Below are positions 46,801 through 58,084 of a stretch of DNA of 64,000 nt, one piece after another (position 1 is the first letter of the stretch; every line of letters starts with the position of its first letter). Origin of the DNA: Straminergon stramineum (taxonomy: Eukaryota; Streptophyta; Bryopsida; Hypnales; Calliergonaceae); NCBI GenBank assembly GCA_963920665.1, contig OY987265.1, positions 44,087,001-44,151,000 on the forward strand, given 5' to 3'. The position numbers were made by a program, and so were the translations under genes. The notes under the pieces are model-generated. The model saw only the letters and a program-made list of their open reading frames with translations. It had not been told where the DNA came from and searched no databases.

Positions 46801-49800
46801 GATCGTATCGACCATATCGACCGCCGCTAGTGTGCTTTAACTGCGGGAAGATCAGGCATTATGCACGAGAGTGTAATCTACCCCCCAATCCACAACTTAT
46901 TCAAGAAGCAACAAAATCAAGAGGTATAGGTTTCGCGAATTCTGCTGAATTCTTTGAATCTCAGATTGCCCATCAGTACTATGATCCCTACTATAATTGG
47001 GGACATGGACTGTGGAACTTAGACAGTGGAGCATTAGGGCACGTATCTGCAGACTATCAGAAACTAGACCTGTAATCTAGCTCCTCAGGAGTACAGATTA
47101 GCGAAATTAGAACTGAGGGAGGTGAATCTCATCCCGTGAAGGGTTCCGGTACTGCCACTGTGCGTACAAATTCTAGAGAAATAAAGCTCAAAGAAGTTCA
47201 TTACGTACCGAGTATGACAAAGAATTTAATTTCGGTTGGAGCTCTTACTGACTCTGGTTATCGAGTAATATTTTCAAATCAACATTGTTGGATTATAGAT
47301 AATTATGATCAAATTATGGCATCAGGGCAACGAGATTCACTGAATGGCTTGTATTGCTTCAAACCCTCAACTCATGTGTTGGCAACAGATCATGCAGACT
47401 CAACAAGTCTATGGCACCGCTGTATGGGTCATTTAAGTTATGAAGGTTTATAGTCCTTGTCTCGATCAGCAAACATAATCGGACTTCCATCAATCGACTA
47501 CCAAAAGAGGATTTGTCACTATTGTCTCGTAGGAAAACAACACAGGGAAAGATTTCCTCGCATGACAACTAATCGATCTACGAAACCAGGAGAGCGGATT
47601 CATACTGATATTATGGGTCCAATGCCACAACCCTCTTTGGGTGGCTCACGATATATTATTGTATTCACAGATGATTTTTCAAGCAAAAGTTGGACATATT
47701 TTTTAAAGCATAAAAGCAAAGCTTTTGTTACATTTCGCAACTTCAAGCAACAAGTTGAACTTGAAACTGGGAACAAAATTCGCATGTTACGATCAGATCG
47801 TGGAGGAGAATATATGTCAGGAAAATTTGCAACTTATTGTTCTGCTTAGGGAATACAAAGAGAGCTCACACAAGCAAACACTCCTCAACGAAACGGCGTG
47901 TTAGAAAGACGTAACCGCACAATTATGGAGCGAGTACGGAGTATGTCACATGACTGCCAGTTACCAATCTTTCTTTGGACTGAGGCCGTCGCCATGGCTA
48001 CCTACCTCATTAATTGCAGCCCAACATGAGCCAATCATGGCAACACTCCTGAAGCTAAATACAGAGGTACGAAACCTGATATTTCTAATCTACGCATTTT
48101 TGGATGCCTTGCTTACGTTCACATTTTGAAAGAGCATCGCAACAAGCTAGATAGCAAAATACAAAAATGCCTATTCTTAGGATTTGACAAAGAAACAAAA
48201 GCTTACAGGCTTTATGACCACACTCGCTAAAAGGTAATCATTAGCCGAGATGTTATTTTTGATGAAAGTAGAGTGGGCTACCAATATTTAGAAACCACCA
48301 ATTTGGTTGACGATAGTTTCCAGTTTCCAATATCAGACATACAACCTAGTGAACTTACTACCACTATTAATACACCTGAACTTTCGGAGCCAGAATTAGC
48401 TACAGAACATGGCAAACTTATGGAGCATGACTCAGCAAATACCCCACATTCTAATATCAGTCCTACGTCTAGCTCAACATCTAGCTTGACCCCTACTTCG
48501 ACCCCTGACTTGATGCCTACTGATCATGACTGCGGCTCATCGAAATCTCCGACTCCTCGGAAACTTACACCTTTGCTAGTAGACAGAGCCGTTGGCCCTA
48601 CAGAACGGAGATACCCCAGCCGAATTAGAAAGCCATTTGTCAAGTTAAGGGATTTTTGGACTTTATTTTCGGAATGTTTAGAAGAACCAATTGATTTTCA
48701 CACTGCAAGCCAACAAAAGGATTGGGACAGTGCCATCCAGAGCGAAATAGACTCTATTATGAAGAACTGAACGTGGGATGTCGTGGACCGACCTAAAGGC
48801 AAAGTTCCCATAACAGCCAAGTGGATCTTCAAAGTCAAGCAGAATGCACATGGAGGAATTAACAAACTCAAGGTGAGAATAGTAGCACGTGGATTTCAAC
48901 AACAAGAGGGTATAGATTATCATGATATTTTTGCACCAATGGTTAGATGGTCTACCATCCGCATTATTCTAGCCTTAGCTGCTCAACACAATTGGCCTCT
49001 GTTACAAATGGACATAATTACAGCCTTTTTAAATGGCATGCTTAATGAAAAAATCTTTATGGAAATACCTCCTGGTTTTCCATTTGCAGGAGATTCAACT
49101 AAAGTTTGCAAGATCAATAAAGCATTGTATGGGCTAAAACAAGCTCCAAAAGCTTGGTATGAGCGCATCAATTCATGGCTTATTTCCCAAGGTTTGGTCC
49201 GTAGCGAGAATGATCCCAATCTTTATTTTTCAATGAAAGACCGCAAATTAACTATCCTACTTTTATACATGGACAATCTGCTTATTACTGGAGACAACCA
49301 TCAGGAAATCACTCGTCTTAAACTCGAATTGCAAAATGAGTTCGAAATGACTGATCTTGGAGAAGCCAGCAACTATCTCGGTGCTGAAATCCACAGGCAC
49401 AAAAATGGAATATTTATTGGGCAAAGAGGTTATATACAAAAACTCTTACAAAAGTTTGACGTCCAAGACTGCAATCCGACCAACTTGCCCATTGATCCCA
49501 AGCTCCAGTTCTAAAAACATATGGGAACAGACAAAACTGATACAATGGCATATAGATCACTTGTTGGCAGCCCCATCTATCTCTCCAACACTCGACTAGA
49601 CATATGTTACGCAGTTAGTTGCGTGTCTAGATATATGGAGCAACCTAAAGTCGCACACTTTCAAGCTGCCAAAAAGATTCTCAGGTATCTTAGTGGAACT
49701 ATGGATTATGGGATTTTCATGCCCTCAACTAATGAAACCATATACCACACGTATGTAGACGCCGACTGGGGATGTGACCTAGACTCAAGAAAATCGACCT

Positions 49801-50243
49801 CAGGCATACTCCACAAGCTGGGAGAATCGAGCATTTTCTGGACCAGTAAACTACAACCTACCGTTTCCTTGTCCAGTATAGAAGCCGAATATCGCGTACT
49901 CACTGATGCTGCCAAAGATATTATTTATTTCTGTAGAATTCTAAGTGAACTTGGCCTTCACACAAATGCACCCACCCCACTTCTTAGTGACAACCAATCT
50001 TGCATAAAACTGGTAGACAATCTTGTCATGCATTCTAGAACAAAATACATAGATATCCAACATCACTTTATTTGGGAAACCTTAAAGGCTGGCACATTAC
50101 AAGTAAGTCATGTACCAACCTCTATCCAACAAGCTGATTTTCTTACTAAGCCGTTACCATACAAAGACTTTATATCCAACAGACACCGTGTCGGAATAGT
50201 ACCCTTCAGTCTTGATTCTGCAACTTTGCTATCACCCAGTTAG
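46755..50243 (+). pseudogene. Copia pol: protease, integrase, reverse transcriptase, RNase H (decayed)
   Basis: One continuous reading frame interrupted by stops at 47073, 47451, 47847, 48027, 48228, 48768 and 49512. In order: zinc knuckle; protease (NLDSGALGH, the catalytic DSG present); integrase with HHCC zinc finger (HRCMGH...CHYC) and the D, D, E catalytic residues in HTDIMGP, RSDRGGEY and NGVLERRNR; reverse transcriptase (48783-49514: QMDIITAFLNG, ALYGLKQAPKAWY); and RNase H (49521-50243: DADWGCD, IEAEY, LSDNQSC). The RT metal-binding motif reads YMDN where YVDD is expected, so the second aspartate is lost. Unusable without enzymes supplied in trans. Confidence 0.92.
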
Positions 50244-50577
50244 GTGTATTCCAACTTTCAATCCATAATGCATGTCTAGTTACCTTATGCTTAAAGTCTA
50301 GACCTCTAGGATTTCGTTTTGTGGATTTGTTATCCCACCACTCATCGGGTTTTTCAAAATACTGCCTCCAGTACACTTCCATTGAATTCCCACTGCGATT
50401 AGCATCACCAACCGAAACCCTAGTAGCAGTGTTGTGTGAACTTGACAAAATTTCATCTGTATAGGCAACTCCAGAATCCCCGTGGCTCCTCTGAACCAAC
50501 ACCAGTATATAGACACATGCCTCGAGTATGTTGTCACACACCCGTCGAACAATAAAAACCACGACCCACACCCACAT
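50206..50577 (-). pseudogene. Captured host gene fragment, OSB (organellar ssDNA-binding) type PDF motif
   Basis: An open minus-strand frame inside the retrotransposon, between RNase H and the 3' LTR. It contains VYWRQYFEKPDEWWDNKSTK followed by NPRGLDFKHK and ALWIESWNTPNWVIAKLQ. This is the pattern of the PDF motif of plant OSB proteins (W-x-F-x-P-x-WWDNR, NP-x-x-PDFKHK, ALWL, PPWV), which bind single-stranded DNA in mitochondria and plastids. The upstream part (VYILVLVQRSHGDSGVAYTD) may be the end of the OB-fold. Nothing retroviral belongs here, so the element probably picked up a host transcript or gene piece in antisense. No start context of its own. Confidence 0.7.
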
Positions 50578-50813
50578 GAAGATCAGTCCAACCTGCTACA
50601 AACACCCTGCGATCAGTTCGCATTCTTACAGCAGGCCCTCTATTCAACTCAGTTTTCACGAAACTCACCAATGATAGGTTATCGCCGCATTCCTACAGCA
50701 CCTGGACTATTTCAGCAGGTAGAAAAGTATGTCGTGACATCCTCGAACTCCCAAGTTGCTAACAAGGGGGAGTACAGCAATTGTGCTCACAACTTAGAAC
50801 ACCGCTGTCGTGA

Positions 50814-50824
50814 GCGAGGGGGAG
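50814..50824 (+). promoter_or_regulatory. Polypurine tract
   Basis: GCGAGGGGGAG directly before the 3' LTR, priming plus-strand synthesis in LTR retroelements. Confidence 0.8.
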
Positions 50825-50993
50825 TGTAGAAAAGTATACTCAGTCATAGCACTGTTCACATTCATTCATCGGTAGTTTAGATCTCATTGACAGAACTCAT
50901 CTTGTACGTACTGTATATATTGATTCGTTATCTCAATAAAGCCCAGTGCTTAATCATTTCCATTTTCTATCTGTTTGCTTGAGTACTTCAACA
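50825..50993 (+). repeat. 3' LTR
   Basis: 169 bp, identical to the 5' LTR except three transitions (in the CTTGTACGTACTG, ATAAAGCCCAG and GCTTAATCAT contexts). Confidence 0.95.
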
Positions 50994-51933
50994 CTCCGTC
51001 GCTCCTGATTGAGCACTTCATGCAGACTGCTTGTTTGGAAACTTTGACAAAGCTATGACACTCTTCTATCTACGTTGTGTGGGTTTCAAAATAACATGGG
51101 TGGCACCCTTCCTGCATGCTAATGAAAACTGAGGGGACAGTGCTTTGGCATGAAGCCATTACATTCTAAACGGGTGGATGCAAGATGATTGGTGTTGTAA
51201 TTAATTAATTACAGCTTGAAATTTAGTGATCCACACTATGTACAGTACGTAGAATTAATTAAGAGAATAGAGAATCCGTTTTGTAAATGCATAAGCAAGA
51301 TAACGACGATGTCATCAAATGTTTCTCTCCAAATTTGAAATGCGATTTCATGCACAATTCTAAACCAAATGTTCTTGAGTAATACCTCGTTGAAAAGCTA
51401 CTGAAACTGCGATTCTAGCAACTGAAGTTGTATTACATCTCCTAATTCAAGGTCTTGAGATCACAGTTCTTAAATTAACAAACGCGTGCAGTACATGTGA
51501 TCGACAACTATCAACAAAGAGTGAGAGAGTCGACAAACTGTCCATCGTCTTTCTGAGATTCCGAGGTCATTTCTTGATGAAGTCGAGCAAATGATAGCTT
51601 GCTGAAAAGCTATGAGCAACTGATGTGCTTCTAACAAAAAAGTAGTCGTACTTTGGTTGTTTAATCCAGTGCGGAAGGTTTGCAATAATTTAGAGTGTGA
51701 AACTTGGTTGCCCTGAATACTCGTAGGAGACTCTCAATGTGTGTTTCCTCTTGGATTCAGATTTGGTGTGATCGAGGATAGAGAAGTTCAGAAGAGAGGC
51801 ATAAGGTGATTGAACTGCAATTGAGCGAGAAGAGAATCAACAAAGAAGGTACACTATCTAAGCTTCCAATTGGTGATATATTGTATACACTGTTACCATT
51901 TCAATTTTCTTCTGGAAAGTTGCAAAACTTAAT
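50994..51933. other. Flank of the retrotransposon, no gene seen
   Basis: Moderate-GC unique-looking DNA; no recognisable frame. Confidence 0.35.
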
Positions 51934-51937
51934 TTAA

Positions 51938-52529
51938 CAAGAAGCCCATGTTCCAAGGCCGGGAGTTTTGTAAGCGCTCTGGACGATGAACAGATTGAAA
52001 CTCAGGTTTCATCCTGGTTACTACTTGGATGAAAGTCATCCTAATTTGTGGAGATACTTTATTAAGTTGTTCTACCAAATGGTTGGACTTAGTGATACTA
52101 GAGTACATTATTTTTCTAAAATGACAAATGTGCAAGGATGTCAAGTGGTTGACCAAGCCACAATTGCATTGCCTCTAGTTCAAAACGAGATTTGCAAAAA
52201 CTGAGGTCATAGTTTTAAAGAACATAAAATTTTCAAAAAATCCCCGTATTAAGAGAACCTCACATTAAATCCATTACAACAAATTTTACTTGAAAAATGA
52301 TAATAGTTTGCTTGTAATCAAATTGAAAAGGAATTTAGAATTTTGTTTTCAAAATTTATAAAAAAATATTGGAGCTAGCATTGGTGAATTGAAATGTCTA
52401 AATGAAATCTAAAACTTGTATTCAACAACATTCATTTGTACACCACTTCCAAAATATTCTTCCAAATAGTACTTTAGAATGGTTTTCCTCTAATTGTCAA
52501 TTCTAGAGAAAATTCTGGACGTTTCGGGG
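51938..52529. mobile_element. TTAA-type element E9 (class III), left end eroded
   Basis: Related to the element at 23226-23928 over its length (GATGAACAGATTGAAACTCA and ACTTGGATGAAAGTCATCC have direct counterparts). Right terminus CTGGACGTTTCGGGG before TTCA (52530-52533). The left end is changed; TTAA at 51934-51937 is the best boundary. Confidence 0.6.
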
Positions 52530-52533
52530 TTCA

Positions 52534-54877
52534 AGTTGACTACTTTTCTAAATTGAATGTGACTTTAAGTACTTTGTTTGTCTCAAAAGAAATTGGTGGT
52601 ACTCCAACAGTTCCCCCCACTAAGCTTAGAAAACCAATGATTTAATTTAAGATAGAGGGAGTGGCAAATTTGTGAAGTCACTATCATTTTTGTGATTGAC
52701 TTGAACCTATAATTGAAAGAATTACAATATAATAGTTCCAAAGTTGTTTGGGGAATGGTGTTCTAAAGTTTCAAAAGGAATATGTAGTGCTACTATCATA
52801 ATTTAAGTAAGGGTCCAAAACAATTCAATATCTCACCTATTCATATTTATCTTGGATGCAAAGATGGTAGGATTGAATTTAAGAGTATTGTCTTTTCAAC
52901 CAACATTCAATATCATTGGGAATTGCAAAAGGTTTACCCTAGAAACAAAGAAGGGGATAAATAAAACCCATAAGGTTTGTAAAACTCAAATCGATCTAGT
53001 ATGCTACTCAAATAAAATATATGCTTAAGTATGTATATAGGAGTTAGTAGAATATTTAAGGAATTAGGGTTGAGATTGTATAAGGATGGGGTTGGTGGAC
53101 AATGGATGGTGATGTGCGTGTAGGTCCTTGTCACATCTCATCCAAATTTGTAACTTTTTCATCCTAGTTACATCAATTTCTTAACAAGTGAGTTCCCTCA
53201 AGACAATAAATTTGAATTTGCCCCTCGGTATGTGGTTTCCACTTGAGAAAATCTAATTTGCATAACCTCAAAAGAATTCATTTACTCCTAAGTTTTTCTT
53301 TGATTTGGCCATTTGGGAATCATAGTAGGAGAATCAACATCATCTCAAGGTAATAGGTACAAAAATGGGTGATAAAAGAGGAGGTAAAGTTTATCCCCAA
53401 AATATTTGTTAATTTGCTAAGGGGGATAAAGAAGGGATAATGATTCCCTAGTTACCCTAGGGTAATTCCATTGAAGCTCCCAATGTATTCAACTACTTAA
53501 ATAGCAAGCTTCTCTCATGTGCACTTGACAAAAAATATCCTAACAAACTTAGCATCCTACCAAAGTGACCAAACTACTAAACACTTTTTACAAATCTTTA
53601 CAAATAGTCCCTAAAACCTTCTAATGCACTCTTTGCAAATACCGAGGATGAACAATCTAAAACATTAGAAAACTTTAGAGGACTCTTCTAATATAGATGT
53701 GAAATTTGAGTTGCAATTGGCAATTTTAGTGTGCATGGGGTACAAATGCTCCATTGTCACACATTCAAATTGCATTCATTCATCAACTTAGTAGGCAAGG
53801 CTCTTCTAAGTAACCCTCTAGTATCATTGTAGACACTGATTGATGAGTTGCATTGCCATGAGATATAGTGCCTACAACCAACATGAAGTGCAATCATCTA
53901 TTCCTCATAACTTTTGAGCCATAGGATCTTCAAATTGCACCATTCGTAATTTTATGATAATAGAAGGCAATCAAATGCTTGCTATTTTGCAGTTTGATAG
54001 GTTATGTGGTAAACTTACATATACATCCCTCCATCCTATAATACTAGTTTTCTTTTGTAGTAATAAAAGGGTTTAGGATTTAACAATTATTGAATGCATG
54101 GTACAATCAAACGATTATGTAAGGAATGTGCAATGTGTCCTCTCAAGTGCAAAACAAGTGAACCTTATTATTAATTGTAATCAAAGAAAGATATAAAGTA
54201 AGAGATTGCAATAGATACAAAGTGCCATACATAATAAGGATAGGCTTTATAGTGGAAGAAGACATCTTTTGCAACTACATTGCCCTCTTTGGGGATCAAT
54301 TAGAGTTTGTGACCCATTTTTGCCCCCCCCACCCCATATCCACAATATAGGCTAGTGTATTTCCAATTAGTTGTGGTTTACATTTTTGCTCATAAATGAC
54401 ATGTACTAGTTGGAGCAACATAAATGTTCAAGAACTGTACATTGAAAGCATAGAATGATCACAATTTGTACATTGAAAGTCACAATTATCACTCTCATTA
54501 ATTTTGTAACAAGCCTATGATCAGAAATAGAATGACCTATATAACAAGAATAGGTTTCACAGAATCTTCACAAAATAAATTCACAATAATTTCATTTTTG
54601 ATGAAAAAAATGAAAAAAATTCAAATCCTTCTAAAATCTATTTCATTGGATGAGGAAATTTTTTCCTTCACCAAACCCATCCTGGAGCTATGTTTAATTC
54701 CTTAAGTGGTTGGAAATGGGTCACTTACTCTAGATATGCACAAGAAAGACTTGGAATTTAATTAGATTCAATGAAAAAGTTCAATGTATTTTGGTTTAAT
54801 TTGTGATCCATTCAACTTCAATTTACTATGAAAAAAAAATTCAGTTTTCAATTTTTATTTACTTAAGGTAGATAACA
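52534..54877. other. Intergenic, no gene seen
   Basis: AT-rich sequence with short frames only; a run of nine C near 54320 is the only oddity. Confidence 0.4.
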
Positions 54878-55479
54878 TACCGTATCTTTGGGGTAAGGTC
54901 GGCACATTACTGTTGAATAATAAATTAAAGTTCCAAAAGTAAGTTTAGCACTTTGTAACATAATTTCTAAAAATTCAACATCATATAAAAAATAATTCTA
55001 TATCTTCAGCATCTATTTTCATATGCAATGATTCTTAACTTGCATTAAAGAGAGAAGACAAGTGGTTTATACAAGTGGGGTGGTAGGAGGTGAAACAACT
55101 CATGTGGGATACATAAATTAGAATTAGTAGGAGCTCAACCACACATAGTTAAACTCTTATCTTTAAATTATCCCATACCGTTTGAGGATTCATGATGGAC
55201 ATAAGTATTTCATAATAAGACCGACCTATCTTCCATTACTTTTAATTGTTAGGAAACGCAACATTTTCTTGAAGATGTCACCTAAATCTTTCTTGATAGA
55301 AGGTGGTAACTGGACTCCATTTTGGCCTTTTTGAATTATACTACTCACTTTCTTGGTTTACAACAACTTGGTCATTTAATTCTTTCTGAATTCAGCAATT
55401 TTCTCTCTATCATTTTATTTTATTTCCAGCTATCTTAAAAATAATTATTTTCTGCCGACCTTGACCGAAAAATACGGTA
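54878..55479. mobile_element. Inverted-repeat element, 602 bp
   Basis: Termini TACCGTATCTTTGGGGTAAG (continuing GTCGGCA) and TTGACCGAAAAATACGGTA (preceded by TGCCGACC) pair over about 27 bases with a few mismatches. No target duplication evident. Contains the repeat shared with about 10180-10260. Confidence 0.65.
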
Positions 55480-55807
55480 CTAGACTTTCTGTGCTTCATT
55501 TCATTACTGTAGGTAACATCAAAAACAATAGAAAATATCTTCGCCCCGCTAAAATCAAGTCTCTAGTAAAGGGGACAAGTGATTAAGGACAAATGAAAAA
55601 TACAAAAGGGATTGGATGGCCATCAACTGGAGTCACATCTCACCACAAACTGAACTTCAAAAGTACTGTAGCTAGTGGGTCAGTGGGGTCGCGCCAAAGG
55701 AGTGAGCATGGGAACAGATGTAATATCGAGAACCTCTGCTGCGAGTTGTCCCTGCTCGAGACATCTACAATAGGGTTTGCCTGAGTAGATTGCAGGAGTC
55801 CTCGATG
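55480..55807. other. 3' flank of the membrane-protein gene
   Basis: Transition from AT-rich DNA to the GC-rich gene; probable 3' UTR on the minus strand. No separate gene. Confidence 0.35.
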
Positions 55808-56019
55808 CTACATTCTTCCCGTGAGCATGTGCCAAAGCAGAAAGGATAACAATTCCGCTTGGTGGGCAGTGAGCTTTAGTCCCGGAATCCCCACAATTGT
55901 CACAACTGTCGTTGAGAACGCCTGCGCTCCCAGTGCTATGAAGGCAATCAATGGCAGGCGGACTACGCCCATCGCCCTCCGCCAGCAACTAACGTCAGCA
56001 GTCGCAAAAAGGTGAGGGC

Positions 56020-58084
56020 TTACGGGACAACGAGAGACCAGCCCTTCTGATTCCTAGGGGAGTTTGTGGTAGTAGGCAAGTGCGTGACGCCCAGAACCCA
56101 TTGCAGGATGGCAGCCATCATAGTGAAAGCTCGCATCAGAGTGGCAACCCAATGTGCTGCTGCCGCCACAACCTTGGCCCACGAGAGAGCGGACAACACC
56201 AGCAACGACAAGTCGACGAAGCCACACAGGGCAGTGAACACCCCATATCGGAATCTCCCGCTAGAATGATCCACTCGCCAGTAGTGAACGTTGGCAGAAC
56301 TCGCCACGATCGCCACCAGACACGAGACTACCGCGGCCCAGATGGGCACGCCTCTCAAGTAGCTGCTTCCTACCAAGTGGAACTGCGGCGTGACGGCGAT
56401 GATCGCGATCCAAACTAACACGAGCAGCGCTTCCAATGCGCTGGCTATCATCAGCCTGTGCTTTGGTAGCGACAGGCGACCCTGGATCGGCTCCAGGGTC
56501 ACGACGATGAAGCGATCTTCTAGCGACATCGGACAACTGGCTTTGCGGCAGAACGACGACAACGGGAGCTTGGTTTGTGTGGAATCGACCATGTATCCAC
56601 GCATGGCTCGCCTTGTAAGAAGAGCGCTGGAGAATGCATCCGTTCGGAACAAAATAACAAGCACGCTGGACAAGAGGAACGCGCAGAGGCGCGATAGCCA
56701 CCATAGTGCTTGATCGTACTCGGTGTCGCTGTGGACTGGGGTGGCCTCACCGACTAGGCCTTTGCGGTAGCAGACGGTGAAGGGATTCTCGTTTCCACGC
56801 TCTTCAGCATCCTTGACAGTGCTGGCCTCGGAGATCGTGGGTGCCCATGTCACGCTTTCTTCGTTTGCTGGCTCTACGAGCATTAGCCCAGTGTGTCCCT
56901 TGGCAGCGAAAAGGTTGGCCGCGCTCTCGGCGAGCGCTCTCTTGCAACCAGATCGGCGGTTATCCTTGGGACCTAGAGCACCTTGAAAGCCTGCGCCTGC
57001 GTCCTGGTAGTATGCCCTGCTGGCGTTATGGCAGTTGCGGGCGAAACAGGAGCTGCAAATGAGGGCATCATATGTGTCGTCGACGCGGAAGACTGATCCA
57101 GGAGCCACGGTCGTCAAGTGCTTGCTTACACCTTCGACGCGTTCGAATTTTAAGCATTTGCACCGGACAAAGCATGAGCATCTCGTGATCACGGCGTTGG
57201 GATCACGTGGGGGAGGGCATAACCACGCCACGGGCAGCAATTCCGCCCTCTTGTCCGTCGTTGCTCCGTAGTATGAAAACATCTGATGTGCCCACGCTTC
57301 CGAATTCTCTTCTACTAGAATGAGCACTTGACTGAGCGAGTGTTGGTCGCTGACGGTTAAACTCTTCACGCTCCCCTGTGATTCCCCTCTCAATAACGTC
57401 AATAAGTCTCGTGTGTTCGTCTCCGCGTCCAACCTCCGTCGCATTATTGTCGTCACGAGCGCCGTGACGAGGCCCAAAGCCGTGAGACCGGCGTCCAAGA
57501 AATTCGCCGTATCCGCAAGAAGAAGATTGGATTCCTGCGCTCGGACTAGCGGTGCCCTGCATCCCAATGCTATTACGCTCACCAACCATCCTCGCACTCC
57601 AGGTATTCTGCAGCATCAAAGGATAGAAATACGTATTATCATGAGAGAGAATTAATATAAAACGCGGTGGCTATGGACCCGCCTTTCGATCGGTGGAAGC
57701 CTCCTCTAGAACAAGAATCTGAGCTAGGTGGACCTAGCTTGTGAAAGGGACTTTGATTCAATCTAGAATTTGAGGGAGCTAACCCTTGTGAAATGAAATT
57801 TTAGATTGCATCAGCTGCAACGAGCAAATCAAGGATTTTGTGAAATAAATAATCCTCCAAGCTCATCCACATATATGTGGATTATCCATCTAACAACAGG
57901 AAAGAACTTACGGAAGGAGAGGAATGAATGATCCATTGGATAGCTTGGAAACACAAAGAAAGTGCAGATCACGTGCACAAGTGCCAAACCTGTGAAAGTC
58001 GTGCGGCGGAGATGCTGGAGCTAATCCGAAGAGTTTGAAGAACGAGGTTGTCGTTTGGGAGAGGAGTTCATAGCCAGAAGCCAT
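56020..58084 (-). CDS. Unrecognised multi-pass membrane protein with Cys-rich region
   Basis: Two-exon model of 586 residues. Exon 1 is 58084-57912 (MASGYELLSQTTTSFFKLFG onward) and ends at CTTCC|GTAAGT. Exon 2 starts at 57607 after CTGCAG and joins in phase to the long frame ending TAA at 56020. The join supplies the ATG that the long exon lacks. Hydrophobic segments at about 94-113, 360-378, 443-464, 476-495, 513-539 and 542-566 suggest roughly six membrane passes. Between the first and second is a loop with a cysteine cluster (CSCFVRCKC at about 201-209, CSSCFARNC at 242-250) that might bind metal or form disulfides. The gene is markedly GC-rich against its AT-rich surroundings. I recognise no family. 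An 81-residue open frame with another hydrophobic segment follows at 56053-55808 in a different frame, so the true C-terminus may be longer through a missed intron or a frameshift. Confidence 0.6.

Larger units (their letters stand above)
45723..50993 (+). mobile_element. Ty1/Copia LTR retrotransposon, structurally complete, coding-dead
   Basis: 5271 bp with two 169-bp LTRs (TG...CA), an initiator tRNA-Met primer site directly after the 5' LTR, and a purine tract before the 3' LTR. Order gag, protease, integrase, RT, RNase H defines Copia. Flanks TTCCG (left) and CTCCG (right) are a likely 5-bp target duplication with one change. The LTRs differ at three sites in 169, all transitions, so insertion is fairly recent. 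Yet gag has one stop, gag/pol is frameshifted and pol has seven stops. Between RNase H and the 3' LTR lies about 580 bp of non-retroviral DNA, including an antisense host-gene fragment. Confidence 0.95.

Noticed and set aside
50482..50829. 115-residue plus-strand frame at the 3' end of the Copia element
   Set aside because: No retroviral or host similarity; it overlaps the antisense OSB-like fragment and runs into the LTR.
56066..57655. Several plus-strand and shifted frames over the membrane gene
   Set aside because: High GC lowers stop frequency in every frame; only the long minus-strand frame has membrane periodicity and splice-consistent ends.
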